Source: Volvox africanus (lineage: Eukaryota > Chlorophyta > Chlorophyceae > Chlamydomonadales > Volvocaceae). From it: DNA of 64,000 bases. Location of the stretch: contig BSDZ01000003.1 in NCBI GenBank assembly GCA_030268105.1, positions 7,340,501 through 7,404,500 on the forward strand, read 5' to 3'. Position numbers and translations under genes: made by a program. Below, piece after piece: positions 61,823 through 64,000 of the stretch. Positions within the stretch are counted from its first letter, which is position 1; each line of letters starts with the position of its first letter. The notes beneath the pieces are model-generated. The model was given only the letters and a program-made list of their open reading frames with translations. It had not been told where the DNA came from and did not search any database.

Positions 61823-62262
61823 CGTGCTTTTACTTGTTACGGGCATTGCATGACATACATGCAATTGGAGGACGCCAGAAAATGAGTTCTCATGTGGTTG
61901 GCCTAACTAACTAACATCCGTCCGAGCATGGACATCTACATCCGTTAGGTACTTTAATTTGATGATAGATGGACATCTCGTTAGTTCGTTAGTTAGTTTG
62001 TTGGTCCTCTATGCGTCTCCATTCAGCGGTAAAACAGATCATGGTGACCATGGACTCGCTCTAGCAGTTGAGAGCTGCAAAGGCCCCTCAAGATGCTGAA
62101 AGAGTGCTTCTGTTGGTGTGTTGCCGTCCATGTACGGTCCCTAAAGCCTCTGGAGCTTCGTTCTCTGATTTCATGGATCGTTCACGATCTGCTCCTTGTT
62201 GCCCTGCTGCTGCTGCTGCTGCTGCTAATTAATAACGATATGCTATCGCACAGAGTGCTCGC

Positions 62263-62391
62263 GGCTACTGTAGGTACATGCGTACGGGGGCTGGTCCTTG
62301 CAGCGTCGATGACTTCAAGAACCGTATGGAGAAGTCCCTGAGCGAGCTCTGCGACCAGATAGCCAGAGGAGCAAAGGTGGAGGTACCCTGA
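62263..62391 (+). other. Possible 3' exon (short acidic-basic helix, stop TGA)
   Basis: After CTACTGTAG a frame reads YMRTGAGPCSVDDFKNRM, continues through a charged helix and ends VEVP then TGA. It could be the last exon of paralog B if the GC-type donor is used. A loosely similar frame (VADFIEKLRHEAFESVD) lies near 43852-43905. Weak evidence. Confidence 0.25.
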
Positions 62392-62399
62392 ATAAACTA

Positions 62400-64000
62400 G
62401 AAGTAGAAGAATTTTCTCGTCACATGCGCATCTGGCGGCGCCGCCGACTCTTTTAAAGACATCATCCGGCGCTCATAAATGGGATGAATAATGAAGCCAG
62501 CAGCAGTTTGCGTGCAGCCGTGCGTAGGTTGTGTCAGTATAGTTTGTAGATCGCTGTACTTCTCTACAATACGTGTGTCGATGGATTGGGTAATAAACAT
62601 CGATAGTACGCATTTTATGGGTGTTTGGTCTGCTGCAAATGTGCACGTTCGATGTTCGTACATACATGTCCAGCGGCAGCGGTTAAGATCCTGTAGAGGT
62701 CATGGTTCGTTGGACACGTACGGTTGGACAATTCGGCCATCGATTCAACTGGCAATGCTTTTGGAACAGGCCATGCGCACGTACTGTGTGCGTGGGCTAG
62801 GCAGCAGGATGGCGGCCGTGTTGTTGAGGGATTCTTATAACTGATAGTGCTTGCCAAGCAAGCTGCATCCGATAACACTTTGTGTAAGAGTACTGACATT
62901 TACTTTGCCTGCGTCCGCTGCTGTACATGTTTAAATATATACACATAAACGAATTTCCTGGCTTCTACGTACGCAAATTTCTTGAGACTCGCATGGTGTG
63001 TACCTTGCACAATAACCATTGGTATGGACTACTCGCGCCAAATGGATTGAGTAGTCCAATCGTTAGTTCGGAAGTAAATTTGCCATGTTGATGTTCACCT
63101 CAATTTCCACGCCACACGTTCTGTTTATACGTAGATGCGTAGCACCTGCTGCGGCCTCCATCCAGGCTAGGGATGCAGTGTACAGGCCACATAAGGCCCA
63201 CAGTGTTGCGCGGAAGCCGTTCGTTTGGCCGTTGCACTCGAGCCGTTCGGGTACCATTATGAATAATATATGCTTATATATGTTGCTATATGTTCAAATC
63301 GGGCGCGCCACGCACCATGAGGCAACTATCGCGAATCGTGACCTTCAGGGCAAATCTTCATGACGGCAAATGAGACAAAAGACAAATAATGGCTAGAAAT
63401 AATGACTTGAAGAAAATGAGCTGAACAATAGAGGTGCGAAGTTTGTACAGTGGCAGTTGCAAGGCAATTGGCGGCAATGGGCCAAGCTGGTCATAATCTG
63501 AGCGCATTATTAGTCACACGGATTCAATTATGTATGTTCTCCATTATTAGTGCTATTCGACAAGTGGACGCGCCGAGGAAGAATTAAGCAATAGTGTCAG
63601 TTTGAAATATTATTGTGAAGCATGCCGGATTGTACGATAGCAATTTTTTTACGTTGCCGGTGATGCGGACACTCCAGGAAGGGAGCACGTGAGCTTCTCC
63701 TCACGATAGCGCCGTGTAGACTTGACGCTGCAAACCTGATTGTGATGGGGTAAAGCGGACTCGACCCGGGGTTGACTACCGGAGTTGCGATCACGGAAAA
63801 GAGCTTCTAGAGTCAAGAGTCAAAGCTGCACTGAGCCTATGAAAATGAATTCCTACTCTAAAATATGGGCGGGGGCCCTCTTTCCGTACTTTGCCGCCTT
63901 CTAACCGACTCGGCTACAAAAACTAACCGGCGAATGATATGACATGAACGATTAAATATTTATTCTTCATCTAATAGAACCATTAAAGCCTATAATGACC
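62400..64000. other. No assignable feature
   Basis: Mixed AT-rich sequence. A frame at 62491-62844 is open for 117 codons but shows no recognisable motif. I see no repeat shared with the rest of the window. Confidence 0.5.

Overview
The window is nuclear DNA of a photosynthetic eukaryote, most likely an alga. Three things point there. Several genes are split by GT-AG introns whose phases can be followed from exon to exon. One gene is a chlorophyllase-like hydrolase whose N-terminus carries an RR-type thylakoid (Tat) lumen signal. The rest is dominated by eukaryotic mobile elements: Ty1/copia, CACTA/EnSpm, a LINE and a tRNA-derived SINE. There is no bacterial gene organisation. I cannot name the species.

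Layout. 1.8-2.7 kb (minus): five-exon gene for a small conserved protein of uncertain role. 3.0-8.75 kb (plus): nine-exon chlorophyllase-like alpha/beta hydrolase; one intron interrupts the catalytic GHSRGG motif and its donor lies in a minisatellite that repeats the donor. 9.4-10.6 kb: possible exons around a long TCTA/TAGATA microsatellite. 11.17-11.80 kb: a 628-bp SINE with a tRNA head that includes CCA. 13.7-31.2 kb: a CACTA element (C1, TSD CAT) that contains a copia element (E1, TSD GTTCG), which contains an inverted copia (E2, TSD TATCG), which contains a further inverted, deleted copia (E3, same site and same TSD). 23.68-41.56 kb: an 8,940-bp tandem duplication of E1's 3' half, C1's right part and C1's flank. 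44.0-57.5 kb: two 5'-truncated LINE copies, each split by another CACTA copy (C3 inverted, C4 complete at 5,189 bp). 58.7-61.4 kb: two divergent paralogous genes for small Cys-rich proteins, whose identical promoters and signal-peptide exons are the arms (653 bp each) of a near-perfect palindrome. 61.5-61.8 kb: a hairpin element holding a dispersed 141-bp repeat. The last 1.6 kb shows nothing I can assign.

How the parts relate. The CACTA copies carry no recognisable DDE transposase. They encode only a spliced accessory protein and have dense GCGTTAG subterminal arrays, so they probably move in trans. No copia copy is intact in both gag and pol, although LTRs and pol are nearly identical between copies, so activity was very recent. 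The copia copies are mosaics of a small set of variants, which suggests gene conversion. The three least expected items are the repeated same-site self-insertion of the copia element, the palindromic gene pair, and the splice-donor minisatellite.
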